NCBI GenBank assembly: GCA_934668285.1
Contig: CAKUNB010000123.1
Span: forward strand, 1 to 5,167
DNA: 5,167 nt
Reading direction: 5' to 3'
Origin: an uncultured Oscillospiraceae bacterium
Lineage (GTDB): Bacteria; Bacillota; Clostridia; Oscillospirales; Oscillospiraceae
In this document: piece after piece, positions 4,980-5,167 of the stretch
Position numbering within the stretch: the stretch's first letter is position 1
Layout of the letters: each line of letters opens with the position of its first letter
Program-made: the position numbers and the translations under genes
The notes under the pieces: model-generated
The model's input: only the letters and a program-made list of their open reading frames with translations
What the model was told of the DNA's origin: nothing
The model's database searches: none

Positions 4980-5167
4980 CCGCAGCTTCGCCTCCTTCGT
5001 CTAAGAACAAAAGGTCAAGGTCGACCCCGACCGGAATGCCCGCAACCGTTCCGGCATCGGAGTATTGCAGGCAGTTAAAGGCGTACCGGAACGTCGGCAC
5101 ATCGCCGTATTCCGCCAGCCAGAGGGAATAAGTCTCCAGCTTTTCCAGATCATAATACAGGTAGCCC
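4957..5167 (-). CDS. GH25-family muramidase (lysozyme), C-terminal fragment
   Basis: The last 69 residues of a gene that begins beyond the right edge of the window; the frame starts with the codon at 5166-5164 and ends in TAA at 4957-4959. The sequence GYLYYDLEKLETYSLWLAEY, then CLQYSDAGTVAGIPVGVDLD near the end, matches the closing strands of the GH25 (Chalaropsis-type lysozyme) barrel. There W-[IL]-A-x-Y, WQYS-x-x-G-x-V-x-GI and VDLD/N are characteristic. Here the usual Trp before QYS is Leu. Members cleave the beta-1,4 bond between N-acetylmuramic acid and N-acetylglucosamine in peptidoglycan. The catalytic Asp/Glu residues, any signal peptide or wall-binding domain are outside the window. 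After VDLDLLFL there is a short acidic, Ala-rich tail of 14 residues (DEGGEAADAEATQG). The gene's end overlaps the DUF2079 start by 23 bp in another frame. The family call rests on motif memory over a short stretch, so it is good but not certain. Confidence 0.78.
   Translation of the reverse strand, partial: GYLYYDLEKLETYSLWLAEYGDVPTFRYAFNCLQYSDAGTVAGIPVGVDLDLLFLDEGGEAADAEATQG
4991..4996 (-). promoter_or_regulatory. Ribosome binding site of the DUF2079 gene, inside the GH25 gene
   Basis: A consensus AGGAGG lies 11 nt before the ATG at 4979, a somewhat long spacer. It sits within the coding sequence of the muramidase (residues DEGGEA) and favours the first Met as the start. Confidence 0.7.

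Noticed and set aside
3024..5078. A 684-codon open frame on the + strand
   Set aside because: It is the antisense of the DUF2079 and GH25 genes, extremely rich in Arg, Gln and His, crosses the terminator and the promoter region, and shows no family motif.

Overview
The window looks like a piece of chromosome from a GC-rich, obligately anaerobic, gut-type Clostridia (Oscillospiraceae/Ruminococcaceae-like). This is inferred from three things: a C-terminal [FeFe]-hydrogenase fragment with the group B-style motifs common in such bacteria, Gram-positive-style AGGAGG ribosome binding sites with strong Rho-independent terminators, and a compact ArsR / metal-binding protein / P1B-ATPase operon. No species can be assigned from the sequence alone.

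Layout. Positions 1-557 (+) hold the 3' end of an [FeFe]-hydrogenase-type H-cluster protein, including two of the three H-cluster motifs. It is followed by a hairpin terminator (565-598) shared with the convergent operon on the other strand. Positions 605-2958 (-) are a three-gene metal efflux operon, read right to left. It encodes a 107-aa ArsR/SmtB-type metal sensor, a 73-aa stand-alone heavy-metal-associated (HMA) protein and a 601-aa Zn/Cd/Pb-type P1B-2 ATPase without an HMA domain of its own. A near-consensus sigma-A promoter lies at 3028-3056 (-), and an inverted-repeat operator (2994-3020) begins just after the predicted transcription start. Positions 3077-3109 hold the terminator of the next upstream transcript. 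Positions 3117-4979 (-) encode a 620-aa polytopic DUF2079 membrane protein. It overlaps by 23 bp the end of a GH25-type muramidase gene (4957-5167, -, its 5' part outside the window).

How the parts work together. The metal operon can be read as a self-contained zinc/cadmium detoxification circuit. The apo-repressor would sit over the transcription start. Metal bound at its alpha5 site (Asp91, His93, His104, Glu107) would release it. The small HMA protein and the ATPase, translated in near-equal amounts through an ATGA overlap, would then handle and export the metal. The GH25 and DUF2079 genes form a separate, probably co-transcribed cell-envelope pair. Nothing in the window links the hydrogenase to either group.

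I do not see a clearly undescribed system. The most interesting points are the split HMA/ATPase architecture, the exact alpha5 metal site ending on the last residue of the repressor, the overlapping dyads in the operator, and the GH25-DUF2079 gene overlap. There is no gene-free stretch longer than 300 bases: the two intergenic regions (558-604 and 2959-3116) are filled by terminator, promoter and operator elements. I found no tRNA, rRNA, CRISPR array or insertion sequence.
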